This document shows positions 6,900-12,546 of a stretch of 31,748 nt of DNA, in pieces (position 1 is the first letter of the stretch; each line of letters begins with the position of its first letter). Made by a program: the position numbers and the translations under genes. The stretch is from a virus. The DNA is taken from the IMG/VR virus record IMGVR_UViG_3300025141_000459, positions 1-31,748 of that record; one strand, given 5' to 3'. The notes beneath the pieces were generated by a model, which was not told where the DNA came from, ran no database searches, and saw nothing but the letters and a program-made list of their open reading frames with translations.

Positions 6900-7120
6900 T
6901 GTGGTAGTCCTCCTTGGGTCTGCACCCAGTGGGTGCCGTTGTTGAGTTCTTTTAGTTCGCTGCGCCACCCCAACTTGCGGTCCATGAGGAACTCGATGGC
7001 GTCTAGACACTCTTCGTCGTCCACTCCGGTGTCGTTCAGATGGATCACGCGCTCGTTCAACACGTTCAAGCAGTAGTTGCACATGGAGATGTTGTGGTGG
7101 AGAAACTGTGCGTACCTCAT
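6896..7120 (-). CDS. Hypothetical protein, 74 aa, operon leader gene
   Basis: ATG at 7120 follows the standard GAACC-AAGGA-GGTTC ribosome site and the promoter at 7157-7178. Contains H-H-N-I-S-M-C-N-Y-C, a possible metal-binding C-x2-C next to two histidines, then an acidic helix D-D-E-E-C-L-D-A-I-E-F-L-M-D. First of six coupled genes ending with the transglycosylase. Function unknown. Confidence 0.72.
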   Translation of the reverse strand: MRYAQFLHHNISMCNYCLNVLNERVIHLNDTGVDDEECLDAIEFLMDRKLGWRSELKELNNGTHWVQTQGGLPQ

Positions 7121-7416
7121 GTGGGTGAACCTCCTTGGTTCGTGGTTGCTGCTATAGGTGTAGAGAGGGGGTGTGACACATCGTCACGCCTGATGGCCTC
7201 CGTTCCTCCGGTGCCCAACGTGTCGTCTCTTCGCATCTTCACCACTCCGGGTGCGATGCCGATCTTGTGGGCGGCGTCCATGATGTCGATGAGACGGACT
7301 TCCCCGGCGTCCAGCATGCCGAACACTTTGGGATAGACATCCCACTTGTCGTAGATGCCGTCGCCCCACTTCTTGAAGATGGGGTCCAGCATGAGAGAAG
7401 CGTTGTAGGCGTTCAT
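7117..7416 (-). CDS. Hypothetical protein whose 3' end contains the next promoter
   Basis: 99 residues; ATG at 7416 shares TGATG with the upstream stop. The first 70 residues look like a normal protein (D-P-I-F-K-K-W-G-D-G-I-Y-D-K-W...). The last 24 codons read straight through the octamer, the -10 and the ribosome site of the next operon and end in its ATGA. Either the promoter cassette was inserted into, or extended, the 3' end of this gene. Function unknown. Confidence 0.65.
   Translation of the reverse strand: MNAYNASLMLDPIFKKWGDGIYDKWDVYPKVFGMLDAGEVRLIDIMDAAHKIGIAPGVVKMRRDDTLGTGGTEAIRRDDVSHPLSTPIAATTNQGGSPT
7157..7178 (-). promoter_or_regulatory. Octamer-class promoter inside an upstream gene
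   Basis: Minus strand TGTCACAC 7171-7178, 8 bp, -10 TACACC 7157-7162. In frame within the 7117-7416 coding region. Confidence 0.68.
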
Positions 7417-7592
7417 CAGACTTCACCGAGGTCATGGGCGGCCAGTTCTTCGGCCAGTTTGTCAAGGACCGGGTAGTCTTCGGCCAAGGTCGGGTGGAAG
7501 TTGAGGAGGCGGGCTAGTGCGTGAGCCTCGTAAAAGTCCAGCACCATCACGGTGCTCGTGGGGTCCCCTGCCAATATTGCTACCGCAGCCAT
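7416..7592 (-). CDS. Small helical protein, 58 aa
   Basis: ATG at 7592 shares TGATG with the upstream stop, which fixes the start inside a much longer open frame. Contains V-M-V-L-D-F-Y-E-A-H-A-L-A-R-L-L-N-F and a charged helix L-D-K-L-A-E-E-L-A-A. Unknown. Middle gene of three from the promoter at 7849. Confidence 0.7.
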   Translation of the reverse strand: MAAVAILAGDPTSTVMVLDFYEAHALARLLNFHPTLAEDYPVLDKLAEELAAHDLGEV

Positions 7593-7810
7593 CAGACTTC
7601 CAGTCCGGGGTAGGTCTTGCGAACGAGGGTACTCAGCGGGGTTCCCGCGATCACGCGGGCGCGCAGTTCGTCGGGGGTGTATTCCCATCGCTGTATTGAG
7701 GTGCCATCGCCCTCCACCCCGTCCTCGTCCTCCAAGTTGACGAGGACAGCCTCGTCGATGTGGATGAGTGTGCCGGTGCCGATGTGGGCGATGTAGATTT
7801 CGCTGCTCAT
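7592..7810 (-). CDS. Hypothetical protein, 72 aa
   Basis: ATG at 7810 follows GGACC-AAGGA-GGTTC (one G-U pair in the leader stem). Strand-rich start (I-Y-I-A-H-I-G-T-G-T-L-I-H-I-D-E), an acidic loop, then a helix from P-D-E-L. Leads a three-gene unit. Not recognised. Confidence 0.72.
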   Translation of the reverse strand: MSSEIYIAHIGTGTLIHIDEAVLVNLEDEDGVEGDGTSIQRWEYTPDELRARVIAGTPLSTLVRKTYPGLEV

Positions 7811-7848
7811 AGGTGAACCTCCTTGGTCCGTTTGTTATGTATGTAGGT

Positions 7849-7877
7849 AGTGTAGCGGTTGTGTGTGACAACCGCAA
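7849..7877 (-). promoter_or_regulatory. Octamer-class promoter with partial -35
   Basis: Minus strand -35 TTGCGG 7872-7877, octamer 7863-7870, TACACT 7849-7854. Overlaps the far end of the 7879-8037 gene closely. Confidence 0.72.
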
Positions 7878-7878
7878 A

Positions 7879-8037
7879 TCAGACTCGGTTTTCCTTGCGG
7901 TCCAGTTCGGCACCGCAGATGTTGCACTTGTCGTCGTAGGCGGCCAGTACGGCCTCGCCCATAAAGTGCCGCGGGCAGTTCCAGCATTTCACAAAGAACT
8001 TTGATAGGCCGCGCTTGGCAGCGCCGCCCCCGTTCAT
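7879..8037 (-). CDS. Zinc-ribbon protein, 52 aa
   Basis: ATG at 8037 overlaps the upstream stop (ATGA). C-W-N-C and C-N-I-C are 18 residues apart, a classic two-knuckle zinc ribbon, with basic residues on both sides (K-R-G-L-S-K-F-F-V-K). Likely binds nucleic acid or a protein partner. Third gene of the unit beginning at 8407. Confidence 0.78.
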   Translation of the reverse strand: MNGGGAAKRGLSKFFVKCWNCPRHFMGEAVLAAYDDKCNICGAELDRKENRV

Positions 8038-8276
8038 GCCGTCACCTCCCGCATCATGGCGGCGAGTGCCAGTGCCAACTCGGACGGGCCGCATAGGTGG
8101 CTGACCGGAAGGTCGCATAGTTCTTCGTGGTCGAAGAAGGCGGCGCACTTAGGCACCTCGTTTTCGGGGGCGTCGCGGTCGAACGGCACGCTGGGGGTGC
8201 CCGCTTCGACGCTGGCGATCCTCGCGCGGGCGAGGGCCATCCGCTCTTCGCTGGTTGCTTCGCAGTAGATGCTCAT
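8034..8276 (-). CDS. Hypothetical cysteine-containing protein, 80 aa
   Basis: ATG at 8276 overlaps the upstream stop (ATGA). An N-terminal helix (E-E-R-M-A-L-A-R-A-R-I-A-S-V-E) is followed by a segment with K-C-A-A-F-F, E-L-C-D-L-P-V-S-H-L-C-G, in which three cysteines and a histidine could bind zinc, then a hydrophobic helix. Not recognised. Confidence 0.72.
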   Translation of the reverse strand: MSIYCEATSEERMALARARIASVEAGTPSVPFDRDAPENEVPKCAAFFDHEELCDLPVSHLCGPSELALALAAMMREVTA

Positions 8277-8407
8277 GTTGTGGGCCTCCCGGCGCACTTC
8301 TCGCCCACGCGCGCCAGCGGCGAGCCGCAGTCCGGGCACTCGACGAGTATGAGTGCATCGGTGATGTGCGGCACGATGAGTGCATCGGTGATGTGTTCGT
8401 TGTCCAT
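8273..8407 (-). CDS. 44-residue zinc-knuckle protein with tandem H-I-T-D-A-L-I duplication
   Basis: ATG at 8407 after GAGCC-GGGA-GGTTC. The N-terminus contains H-I-T-D-A-L-I twice, encoded by a 27-bp direct repeat, then C-P-D-C and a later C. The protein at 4649-4834 has one copy of the same segment, so this gene probably derives from the same ancestor by in-frame duplication. First gene of a three-gene unit. Role unknown. Confidence 0.7.
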   Translation of the reverse strand: MDNEHITDALIVPHITDALILVECPDCGSPLARVGEKCAGRPTT

Positions 8408-8442
8408 GTTGTGAACCTCCCGGCTCGTTGGTGTGTATCAGT

Positions 8443-8464
8443 AGTGTAGGGACCGGGTGTGACA
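8443..8464 (-). promoter_or_regulatory. Octamer-class promoter
   Basis: Minus strand TGTCACAC 8457-8464, 8 bp, TACACT 8443-8448, abutting the terminator at 8466-8481. Confidence 0.72.
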
Positions 8465-8465
8465 A

Positions 8466-8481
8466 GGGGGCTTGCGCCCCC
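8466..8481 (-). terminator. GCAA-loop terminator hairpin fused to next promoter
   Basis: GGGGGC stem with GCAA loop in minus-strand RNA, directly before TTGTCACAC. Ends the 8494-8649 transcript. Confidence 0.6.
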
Positions 8482-8493
8482 CTGCCAGCCGGG

Positions 8494-8649
8494 TCAGACG
8501 ACGCCGGGGTCGAGGTCAGCGTCAGCGTCCGTAGGCGCTGGTAGGCCGACTCCCTCAGCCTCGGCGAGGATGGATCGCACGGCCTGACCGATTCCAACGT
8601 CGGTCATTTCGTGGATGTCCTCCGCCTCGAAGCGGACAAGGATTTCCAT
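8494..8649 (-). CDS. Small acidic protein, 51 aa
   Basis: ATG at 8649 after TCACC-TAGGA-GGTGA, another covariant leader hairpin. Begins M-E-I-L-V-R-F-E-A-E-D and ends in an acidic run T-D-A-D-A-D-L-D. Single-gene transcript between its promoters and its own terminator. No family recognised. Confidence 0.7.
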   Translation of the reverse strand: MEILVRFEAEDIHEMTDVGIGQAVRSILAEAEGVGLPAPTDADADLDPGVV

Positions 8650-8687
8650 GGGTTCACCTCCTAGGTGAGTTGATGTGTTGTACCTAC

Positions 8688-8709
8688 AGTGTAGGGACCG
8701 GGTGTGACA
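8688..8709 (-). promoter_or_regulatory. Octamer-class promoter (downstream of a tandem pair)
   Basis: Minus strand TGTCACAC 8702-8709, 8 bp, TACACT 8688-8693. Confidence 0.72.
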
Positions 8710-8756
8710 ACCGCACTTCTCGGCGTGTCTCGCCCCGTCAATCTGGGTACACCAGA

Positions 8757-8778
8757 GGTGTAGGGCAGGCGTGTGACA
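8757..8778 (-). promoter_or_regulatory. Octamer-class promoter (upstream of a tandem pair)
   Basis: Minus strand TGTCACAC 8771-8778, 8 bp, -10 TACACC 8757-8762. Lies in the segment duplicated from about 4913-4972. Confidence 0.65.
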
Positions 8779-8785
8779 AACGGTG

Positions 8786-8801
8786 TGTGACATTAGTCAC
8801 A
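8786..8801. promoter_or_regulatory. CRP/GlxR-type palindrome
   Basis: TGTGACATTAGTCACA, perfect TGTGAC/GTCACA arms, eight bases upstream of the promoter octamer. Confidence 0.6.
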
Positions 8802-8809
8802 AGGGACAT

Positions 8810-8838
8810 CGAACGCATGTTCGTCGAACACCTGTTCG
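8810..8838. promoter_or_regulatory. Two adjacent LexA (SOS) boxes
   Basis: CGAACGCATGTTCG at 8810-8823 and CGAACACCTGTTCG at 8825-8838 both match the actinobacterial SOS-box consensus exactly (GAAC-N4-GTTC with flanking C and G). They lie upstream of the 8494-8649 promoters. Confidence 0.7.
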
Positions 8839-8842
8839 CCCT

Positions 8843-8867
8843 AACCCTCTACCTGAGGTTGAGGGTT
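8843..8867 (-). terminator. AACCCTC/GAGGGTT hairpin, terminator-like
   Basis: Second locus of this 25-bp inverted-repeat element; outer arms 8843-8849 and 8861-8867. Followed leftward by the SOS/CRP hub. Confidence 0.45.
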
Positions 8868-8870
8868 GCT

Positions 8871-8930
8871 CCGCCGCACGCGCACGCGCACGAGCACGAG
8901 CACGCGCACGAGCACGCGCGCGAGTCCCGC
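8871..8930. repeat. Alternating purine-pyrimidine CGCACG tract
   Basis: About 50 bp of CGCACG/CACGAG units ending in CGCGCGAGTCCCGC. The same tract and end occur at 11524-11573 and a short form at 14126-14145. Alternating composition could adopt Z-DNA; that is inference. Confidence 0.6.
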
Positions 8931-8934
8931 TGCG

Positions 8935-9105
8935 TTAGTAAGCCTCGACCCGTCCCGGCTTCAGGTCCATAAACGGTTGAACATGAACCTTCCACCAGTC
9001 GCCATACGGGACTCCCTGATCCCCGCAACACCAACACTCATATCCCGCCTTCGACATCCATAACACTTGACACTCCGGACAGATAAGTGTTAGGGGAACA
9101 TTCAC
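8935..9105 (-). CDS. Small zinc-ribbon protein, 56 aa
   Basis: Open frame on the minus strand with TAA at 8935-8937. It holds C-P-E-C and C-W-C-C-G 17 residues apart, then aromatic-rich Y-G-D-W-W-K-V-H. The pattern is typical of a zinc ribbon, so I call it despite the unclear start. GTG at 9105 is the best candidate, with AAAGG close upstream. The frame is closed by a stop further upstream and holds no ATG before the C-P-E-C motif. Confidence 0.5.
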   Translation of the reverse strand: MNVPLTLICPECQVLWMSKAGYECWCCGDQGVPYGDWWKVHVQPFMDLKPGRVEAY

Positions 9106-9206
9106 TTCGCCTTTGTAGCAGACCTTGCGAATCCAGCAAGGAAGTGCAGTATCTTTTCAAATATGAAGAGAGACCTATCCATGGCATGCGGGGCTAGCCC
9201 GGACTC

Positions 9207-9353
9207 GTGAAAAAAACAAGTAGGTCCGCAAAGCGGTACATGAAAAAGAAGCGCAAGCAAGCCGAACGGCAGGCGCAAAAAAGCAAACGAGAGAAGAAGG
9301 CCGCCAACTTATGGGCGGCTCGGGAGTTCGCCGGTCAACTGCCGAGGATGTGA
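9207..9353 (+). CDS. Possible small, very basic protein, 48 aa
   Basis: GTG at 9207 overlaps the stop of a 15-codon plus-strand frame (9163-9210, GTGA). The product is lysine/arginine-rich in its first 32 residues (S-A-K-R-Y-M-K-K-K-R-K-Q-A-E-R-Q) and ends L-W-A-A-R-E-F-A-G-Q-L-P. This suggests a nucleic-acid-binding helix. An internal ATG at 9240 is an alternative. The 3' end overlaps the convergent gene at 9335-9550 by 19 bp. No ribosome site or promoter is clear, so this could be chance. Confidence 0.4.
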   Translation: MKKTSRSAKRYMKKKRKQAERQAQKSKREKKAANLWAAREFAGQLPRM

Positions 9354-9550
9354 GTGCCGTTCTCGTTTCGCTCCATGAACTTGTCGGCGCAACAAACGTC
9401 GCCGCCAGTCTCATCGACGTAAACGTATTGGACTTCTCCGCCCACGATGACGACGTTGCTGTCGACCACAACGGTTGACTTGCGAACGGGCAGGGCACAA
9501 TGGGCGCAGGGCGTCCACCGTTGGTGGATGGGGCTACTGAGGGAGATCAT
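9335..9550 (-). CDS. Hypothetical protein with C-x2-C pair, 71 aa
   Basis: ATG at 9550 overlaps the upstream stop (ATGA). C-A-H-C near residue 16 and C-C-A-D-K about 38 residues on could bind one zinc. Between them lies a valine-rich strand region (S-T-V-V-V-D-S-N-V-V-I-V-G-G). Last of a four-gene operon from 10288. Confidence 0.72.
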   Translation of the reverse strand: MISLSSPIHQRWTPCAHCALPVRKSTVVVDSNVVIVGGEVQYVYVDETGGDVCCADKFMERNENGTHILGS

Positions 9551-9798
9551 TTCGGTGCCTCGCCCCAACGTGGAACCGTGAGAAGGGCAAGATGTTGGCG
9601 GTCGATGATCGCGGCAACGTCGCCACCGTGGGCGACAAGGCGGGGGTCATAAGCGACCACCGACGTAACGGTCACCTCATCGGCAACGTATAGGTCTAGC
9701 AACACCTCCGCGGATTCCTCAGGGGTGCCTGTCATCTCCTCCATCTCAAAAGTGACGACGACTCGGTGTGTCCGGGTGGGACGGTCGTAGTTGCTCAT
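9547..9798 (-). CDS. Hypothetical protein, 83 aa
   Basis: ATG at 9798 overlaps the upstream stop (ATGA). The opening T-H-R-V-V-V-T-F-E-M-E resembles the start of the 3790-4089 protein, suggesting paralogy, followed by a helix with E-E-S-A-E-V-L-L-D-L-Y. Not recognised. Confidence 0.72.
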   Translation of the reverse strand: MSNYDRPTRTHRVVVTFEMEEMTGTPEESAEVLLDLYVADEVTVTSVVAYDPRLVAHGGDVAAIIDRQHLALLTVPRWGEAPK

Positions 9799-9995
9799 GC
9801 GATGACTTCCAGTTGGGAGAAGGAGTAGATGAGGGTCCCCTCCTCGCCTGCTGGTTCGATGTCGAACCGCCACATGTCGCGGTCGTCGTCCAAGATCACA
9901 GCCTTGCCCTCATGCGTGCTGTTCTTCGTCACGCGAACGAGGGTGCCCGTGATGTCGGTGTCAATGACGCGGACGCGGGTTCCGATGGGGAGCAT
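9795..9995 (-). CDS. Small SH3/KOW-like beta-barrel protein, 66 aa
   Basis: ATG at 9995 shares TGATG with the upstream stop. L-P-I-G-T-R-V-R-V-I-D-T-D-I-T-G-T-L-V-R-V has the G-x-R-V-x-V start and turn spacing of small SH3-like barrels common in phage genomes (similar in outline to the 15789-15971 protein). The fold is inference. Confidence 0.72.
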   Translation of the reverse strand: MLPIGTRVRVIDTDITGTLVRVTKNSTHEGKAVILDDDRDMWRFDIEPAGEEGTLIYSFSQLEVIA

Positions 9996-10288
9996 CACAG
10001 TACGCCCGGAAAGCCGTTGTAGCCGTGGGCGTCGCGCCATTCGTCGGTGGCCGACTCCAGTCGGGCGTTGTTGAGAACGTCACGGGCGTAGGTGTCGCCT
10101 ATGTCGTATCCGCCGTGCGTCATCGGCGATGACACATAGCAGAACCAGCGTGAGTTGCCGTTCTCGTTGTCGGGGTGTTGGTAGGTCTTGACGACCTTCC
10201 ATGTCCACCCGGCGTCGTTGACGTAGGTGGCGTAGGGGCTGTCCATATCGACAGTCTTGCCGAATGGGTTGCGCTTTCGTTCGCTCAT
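9995..10288 (-). CDS. Hypothetical protein, 97 aa
   Basis: ATG at 10288 after CGAGCC-AAGGA-GGTTCG, a six-pair leader stem. A compact protein with many aromatic residues (A-G-W-T-W-K-V-V-K-T-Y, S-R-W-F-C-Y-V-S-S) then a short helix. Leads four coupled genes. Not recognised. Confidence 0.75.
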   Translation of the reverse strand: MSERKRNPFGKTVDMDSPYATYVNDAGWTWKVVKTYQHPDNENGNSRWFCYVSSPMTHGGYDIGDTYARDVLNNARLESATDEWRDAHGYNGFPGVL

Positions 10289-10326
10289 GTGTCGAACCTC
10301 CTTGGCTCGTTGGTGTGTATGTAGAG

Positions 10327-10348
10327 AGTGTAGGGGCGGGGTGTGACA
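10327..10348 (-). promoter_or_regulatory. Octamer-class promoter, fused to a terminator arm
   Basis: Minus strand TGTCACAC 10341-10348, 8 bp, TACACT 10327-10332. The first bases of the octamer are also the end of the hairpin at 10347-10376. Confidence 0.72.
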
Positions 10349-10376
10349 GCCGGAGAGCCGATACTCTCTCCGGCTG
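10347..10376 (-). terminator. 11-bp stem-loop terminator
   Basis: Perfect arms 10347-10357 and 10366-10376, 8-nt loop, between the 10391-10786 gene and the next promoter. Confidence 0.6.
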
Positions 10377-10390
10377 CACACCCGGCGGGA

Positions 10391-10786
10391 TCAGACCTTG
10401 ATCTGATCTCGCTTGGGGATCGTGACCCTGATCTGGGACACGTTCGCCCGTCGGGCCGCGGCTTCGATCTCGTCGGGGACGATGCGTCCCTGCTCGATCT
10501 CAACCTCGATGGCCTTCGGGTCCGGCACCCGCTTGGTGACCCGCGTGAAGCGGCCCTTTGACAGGAGTTCCTTGAGGAGACTCCCGTCCCAAGAGGTACG
10601 CGTCTGGACGACGTGGCGGACCACGGTCCCGTCCTTCAGGACGACCTCGTCGGAAACCGGGAGAAGCCCCTTCAGGGCAGTCTCGGCCTCCGCCAGCCGC
10701 TCCTTGACCCTCGTGTGCTCTGCCCTCAGATCGAGAACATCCTGCGCCACGGTTTCGGCCAGTTCGGCGTAGTTGGCGTTGCTCAT
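10391..10786 (-). CDS. Coiled-coil protein with basic beta-rich C-terminus, 131 aa
   Basis: ATG near 10786 after GGAGG. Residues 5-40 form a heptad-like helix (A-E-T-V-A-Q-D-V-L-D-L-R-A-E-H-T-R-V). The rest alternates strands and a helix and ends V-T-I-P-K-R-D-Q-I-K-V. This resembles small phage proteins with a coiled-coil then a DNA-contacting domain. Function unknown. Single-gene unit. Confidence 0.75.
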   Translation of the reverse strand: MSNANYAELAETVAQDVLDLRAEHTRVKERLAEAETALKGLLPVSDEVVLKDGTVVRHVVQTRTSWDGSLLKELLSKGRFTRVTKRVPDPKAIEVEIEQGRIVPDEIEAAARRANVSQIRVTIPKRDQIKV

Positions 10787-10824
10787 TTTCTCACCTCCAG
10801 TCGGTGCGTAGTGGATATGTAGGT

Positions 10825-10846
10825 AGTGTAGCGATGGGGTGTGACA
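10825..10846 (-). promoter_or_regulatory. Octamer-class promoter
   Basis: Minus strand TGTCACAC about 10839-10846, 8 bp, TACACT about 10825-10830; abuts the terminator at 10847-10862. Confidence 0.72.
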
Positions 10847-10862
10847 GGGGGCTTGCGCCCCC
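10847..10862 (-). terminator. GCAA-loop terminator hairpin fused to next promoter
   Basis: GGGGGC stem closed by GCAA in minus-strand RNA, after the 10875-11060 gene; third copy of this element. Confidence 0.6.
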
Positions 10863-10874
10863 CGCCTCACCGGG

Positions 10875-11060
10875 TCAGCCGTTGTAGACGACCCGGCCCC
10901 GGCAAGCCTTTCGGCTCGCCTCCCGCTTGCGGTTGGTGAACGTGACCGCCCGGACCTTGCGGCCCTCGCGGAGTGCCTCTACGGCGCTCCTGCGGGCCTG
11001 CTCACGGGCGGCGTGGGTGAGCCGCTCGATGTGGGTCCGGTTCTTGTTGTTGTTCTTCAT
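10875..11060 (-). CDS. Small basic protein, 61 aa
   Basis: ATG at 11060 after GGCC-ACAGGA-GGCC. Arg/Lys-rich helical sequence (H-A-A-R-E-Q-A-R-R-S-A-V-E-A-L-R-E-G-R-K), with T-N-R-K-R-E-A-S-R-K. Likely binds nucleic acid. Family not recognised. Single-gene unit. Confidence 0.72.
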   Translation of the reverse strand: MKNNNKNRTHIERLTHAAREQARRSAVEALREGRKVRAVTFTNRKREASRKACRGRVVYNG

Positions 11061-11096
11061 GTGGGGCCTCCTGTGGCCTCGGGTGTGTGTGTAGGT

Positions 11097-11118
11097 AGTG
11101 TAGCGATTGTGTGTGACA
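11097..11118 (-). promoter_or_regulatory. Octamer-class promoter
   Basis: Minus strand TGTCACAC 11111-11118, 8 bp, TACACT 11097-11102. Confidence 0.72.
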
Positions 11119-11123
11119 ACGCC

Positions 11124-11348
11124 TCAGCGACCTTGCCGGAACCGGGCGTGCTGCTCGGCCGTGAGCCGGTCAGCGGCCCGCACCGCCTCCCATGTCGCCC
11201 ACCGGGCCTGCGCCCGACGGAACCTCGGGGAGAAGCGCCATAGCGTCGCTGCTGCGATGGCGGCCCCTCCAGCGGTCGCCACGCTCGCTGCCCAAAGGAC
11301 GACGAACTGGCTGTTGGTGAGTGCATCGGTCAACTCGGTGTGCTTCAT
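11124..11348 (-). CDS. Single-span membrane protein, probably leaderless
   Basis: 74 residues from ATG at 11348; a second in-frame ATG lies at 11354. The -10 TACACT is 11355-11360, so transcription should begin at the A of the 11348 ATG, which makes a leaderless message the simplest reading. Residues about 10-35 form one hydrophobic helix (F-V-V-L-W-A-A-S-V-A-T-A-G-G), and the rest is a basic helical tail (R-F-R-R-A-Q-A-R-W). Function unknown. Confidence 0.75.
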   Translation of the reverse strand: MKHTELTDALTNSQFVVLWAASVATAGGAAIAAATLWRFSPRFRRAQARWATWEAVRAADRLTAEQHARFRQGR

Positions 11349-11354
11349 GTCCAT

Positions 11355-11376
11355 AGTGTAGGGAGGGGGTGTGACA
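11355..11376 (-). promoter_or_regulatory. Octamer-class promoter of a leaderless gene
   Basis: Minus strand TGTCACAC 11369-11376, 8 bp, TACACT 11355-11360; six bases separate the -10 from ATG 11348. Confidence 0.75.
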
Positions 11377-11395
11377 GCCGACCCGCCAGATCGGC

Positions 11396-11412
11396 CTGTA
11401 ACGGCGTTACAG
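11396..11412. promoter_or_regulatory. Perfect palindrome CTGTAAC-GGC-GTTACAG (operator candidate)
   Basis: Seven-base arms around a 3-base centre, 20 bp upstream of the promoter octamer. Differs from the TGTGAC palindromes by AA for GA, so it may bind a different regulator. Confidence 0.45.
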
Positions 11413-11416
11413 AATA

Positions 11417-11432
11417 TGTGACATGTGTCACA
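11417..11432. promoter_or_regulatory. CRP/GlxR-type palindrome
   Basis: TGTGACATGTGTCACA, perfect TGTGACA/TGTCACA arms. Confidence 0.6.
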
Positions 11433-11454
11433 TCGGCTTGACAGGTCGAACTCT

Positions 11455-11511
11455 AACCCTCTACTAGAGGTTGAGGGTTGTAACCCTAACCCTCAACTAG
11501 ACCTTTAGGGT
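11455..11511 (-). repeat. Two AACCCT hairpin elements in tandem
   Basis: The first element (11455-11479) has AACCCTC/GAGGGTT outer arms with an inner CCTCTA-C-TAGAGG palindrome. The second (about 11482-11511) has AACCCTAA/TTAGGGTT arms. Same family as 4986-5010 and 8843-8867. Position between operons suggests termination, but an operator role is possible. The rest of 11512-11671 holds the alternating tract and no gene. Confidence 0.5.
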
Positions 11512-11523
11512 TGCCGCCTCGGC

Positions 11524-11573
11524 CTCGGGACGCGCACGCACGAGCGCACGCGCGCACGCGCGCGAGTCCCGCA
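11524..11573. repeat. Alternating purine-pyrimidine tract (copy 2)
   Basis: CGCACG units ending CGCGCGAGTCCCGC, as at 8871-8930. Confidence 0.55.
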
Positions 11574-11671
11574 GGCGTTTCGCACTTCGCCTCGGCCGGG
11601 ACTCCTCGACTAATCCCCCCAGACAGCCCCGGCTGGCCCGAACCCCTCCGGGGCTTGCCGGGAACGCGACA

Positions 11672-11700
11672 AAGCCCCCCAGCGGGCTGCTAGGGGGCTT
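11672..11700 (-). terminator. 12-bp stem-loop terminator
   Basis: Arms 11672-11683 and 11689-11700 (one G-U in minus RNA), 5-nt loop, followed by TTTG. Ends the operon 13034-11727. Confidence 0.7.
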
Positions 11701-11726
11701 AGATCGGATTCAGGTATCAGATGCGG

Positions 11727-11993
11727 TCAGCCCCTGAACCTGCGTTCGCCACGCGGGTATCGTTTCAGGTGGGCCTGTAAGCGAGCGTCGTATTTCTTGC
11801 GTTCCTGTACCGCGGCGATTTGAGCGAGACAACGGGCGACTGTTTCGCGCGCGCGTGCGACCACCCGGTCATACGCTTCGCGCTTCTCCTCGCTGCCCAT
11901 TACTGGGCCGCCATGAGCCTTCGCCAGATCGAACACGGCAAGGATTACTGCCGCTTCGTTCATTTCGCAGGTGATCTCGTGGATGTTGTTCAT
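11727..11993 (-). CDS. Helical protein, 88 aa
   Basis: ATG at 11993 overlaps the upstream stop (ATGA). Mostly helical: E-I-T-C-E-M-N-E-A-A-V-I-L-A-V-F-D-L-A, then R-A-R-E-T-V-A-R-C-L-A-Q-I-A-A-V and a basic end K-R-Y-P-R-G-E-R-R-F-R-G. Last of four coupled genes. Not recognised. Confidence 0.72.
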   Translation of the reverse strand: MNNIHEITCEMNEAAVILAVFDLAKAHGGPVMGSEEKREAYDRVVARARETVARCLAQIAAVQERKKYDARLQAHLKRYPRGERRFRG

Positions 11994-12328
11994 GCTCGTG
12001 CCTTGTTCCGACCCTGAGCGAGCAACCTCGTGTAGTTCGGCGCTGCGTAGCCCAAGGCGGAGACTCCGGTCCCCCAGAGTTCCACCCAGATGGCATCGCA
12101 CTCTGGTCGCAGGCACCCTCGTTCGATCAGTACCTCTGGCGTCGAAAAAAGTTCCACATCTGCCGATTTCTTCTCCCAAGGGCGACGCGGTAGCCCTTCG
12201 CCGTGTTCGATCACTTTCTCCCTTGTCAGGATGTCGATGCCGTCACATTCAGGGCACCGCCCGGTGTAATCCCATTTGCTGCCGTAGGTGATGCGGCGAT
12301 GGGTGGTGCGGTCGCCATACGCGCTCAT
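11990..12328 (-). CDS. Zinc-binding protein, 112 aa
   Basis: ATG at 12328 overlaps the upstream stop (ATGA). C-P-E-C-D near residue 25 and C-L-R-P-E-C-D near 72 could form one zinc site across the intervening segment. Tryptophans and an A-x-N-Y-T-R-L-L-A-Q end follow. Not recognised. Confidence 0.73.
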   Translation of the reverse strand: MSAYGDRTTHRRITYGSKWDYTGRCPECDGIDILTREKVIEHGEGLPRRPWEKKSADVELFSTPEVLIERGCLRPECDAIWVELWGTGVSALGYAAPNYTRLLAQGRNKARA

Positions 12329-12546
12329 GCTCCCACATCCTCGGGGTAAGCGATGACCTCGGCCTCCATGACCGAACCGTCAGCAAAGATTTGACGGACA
12401 CCCTCGTAAGCGATGACCTCCACATCCTCGGAACCGTCCAAGTCCAGCAGGTCCGTCCAGTCCCACTTGTCTGGATTCGTCCACCAACCACGCCGCAAAG
12501 TCAGACGTAGCGTGATGTCCACTACGGCCTTGTCATCGACGTTCAT
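12325..12546 (-). CDS. Hypothetical protein with internal repeat, 73 aa
   Basis: ATG at 12546 overlaps the upstream stop. The junction DNA is nearly the same as at 11990-11993. V-I-A-Y-E-G and V-I-A-Y-P-E are encoded by a repeated 15-bp stretch 60 bp apart (12347 and 12407), so the C-terminus contains a small duplication. Tryptophan-rich start of unknown fold (G-W-W-T-N-P-D-K-W-D-W). Confidence 0.7.
   Translation of the reverse strand: MNVDDKAVVDITLRLTLRRGWWTNPDKWDWTDLLDLDGSEDVEVIAYEGVRQIFADGSVMEAEVIAYPEDVGA

Noticed and set aside
9163-9210. 15-codon plus-strand frame that overlaps the basic 48-residue frame (GTGA)
   Set aside because: Could be a leader peptide, but no promoter or ribosome site supports it.
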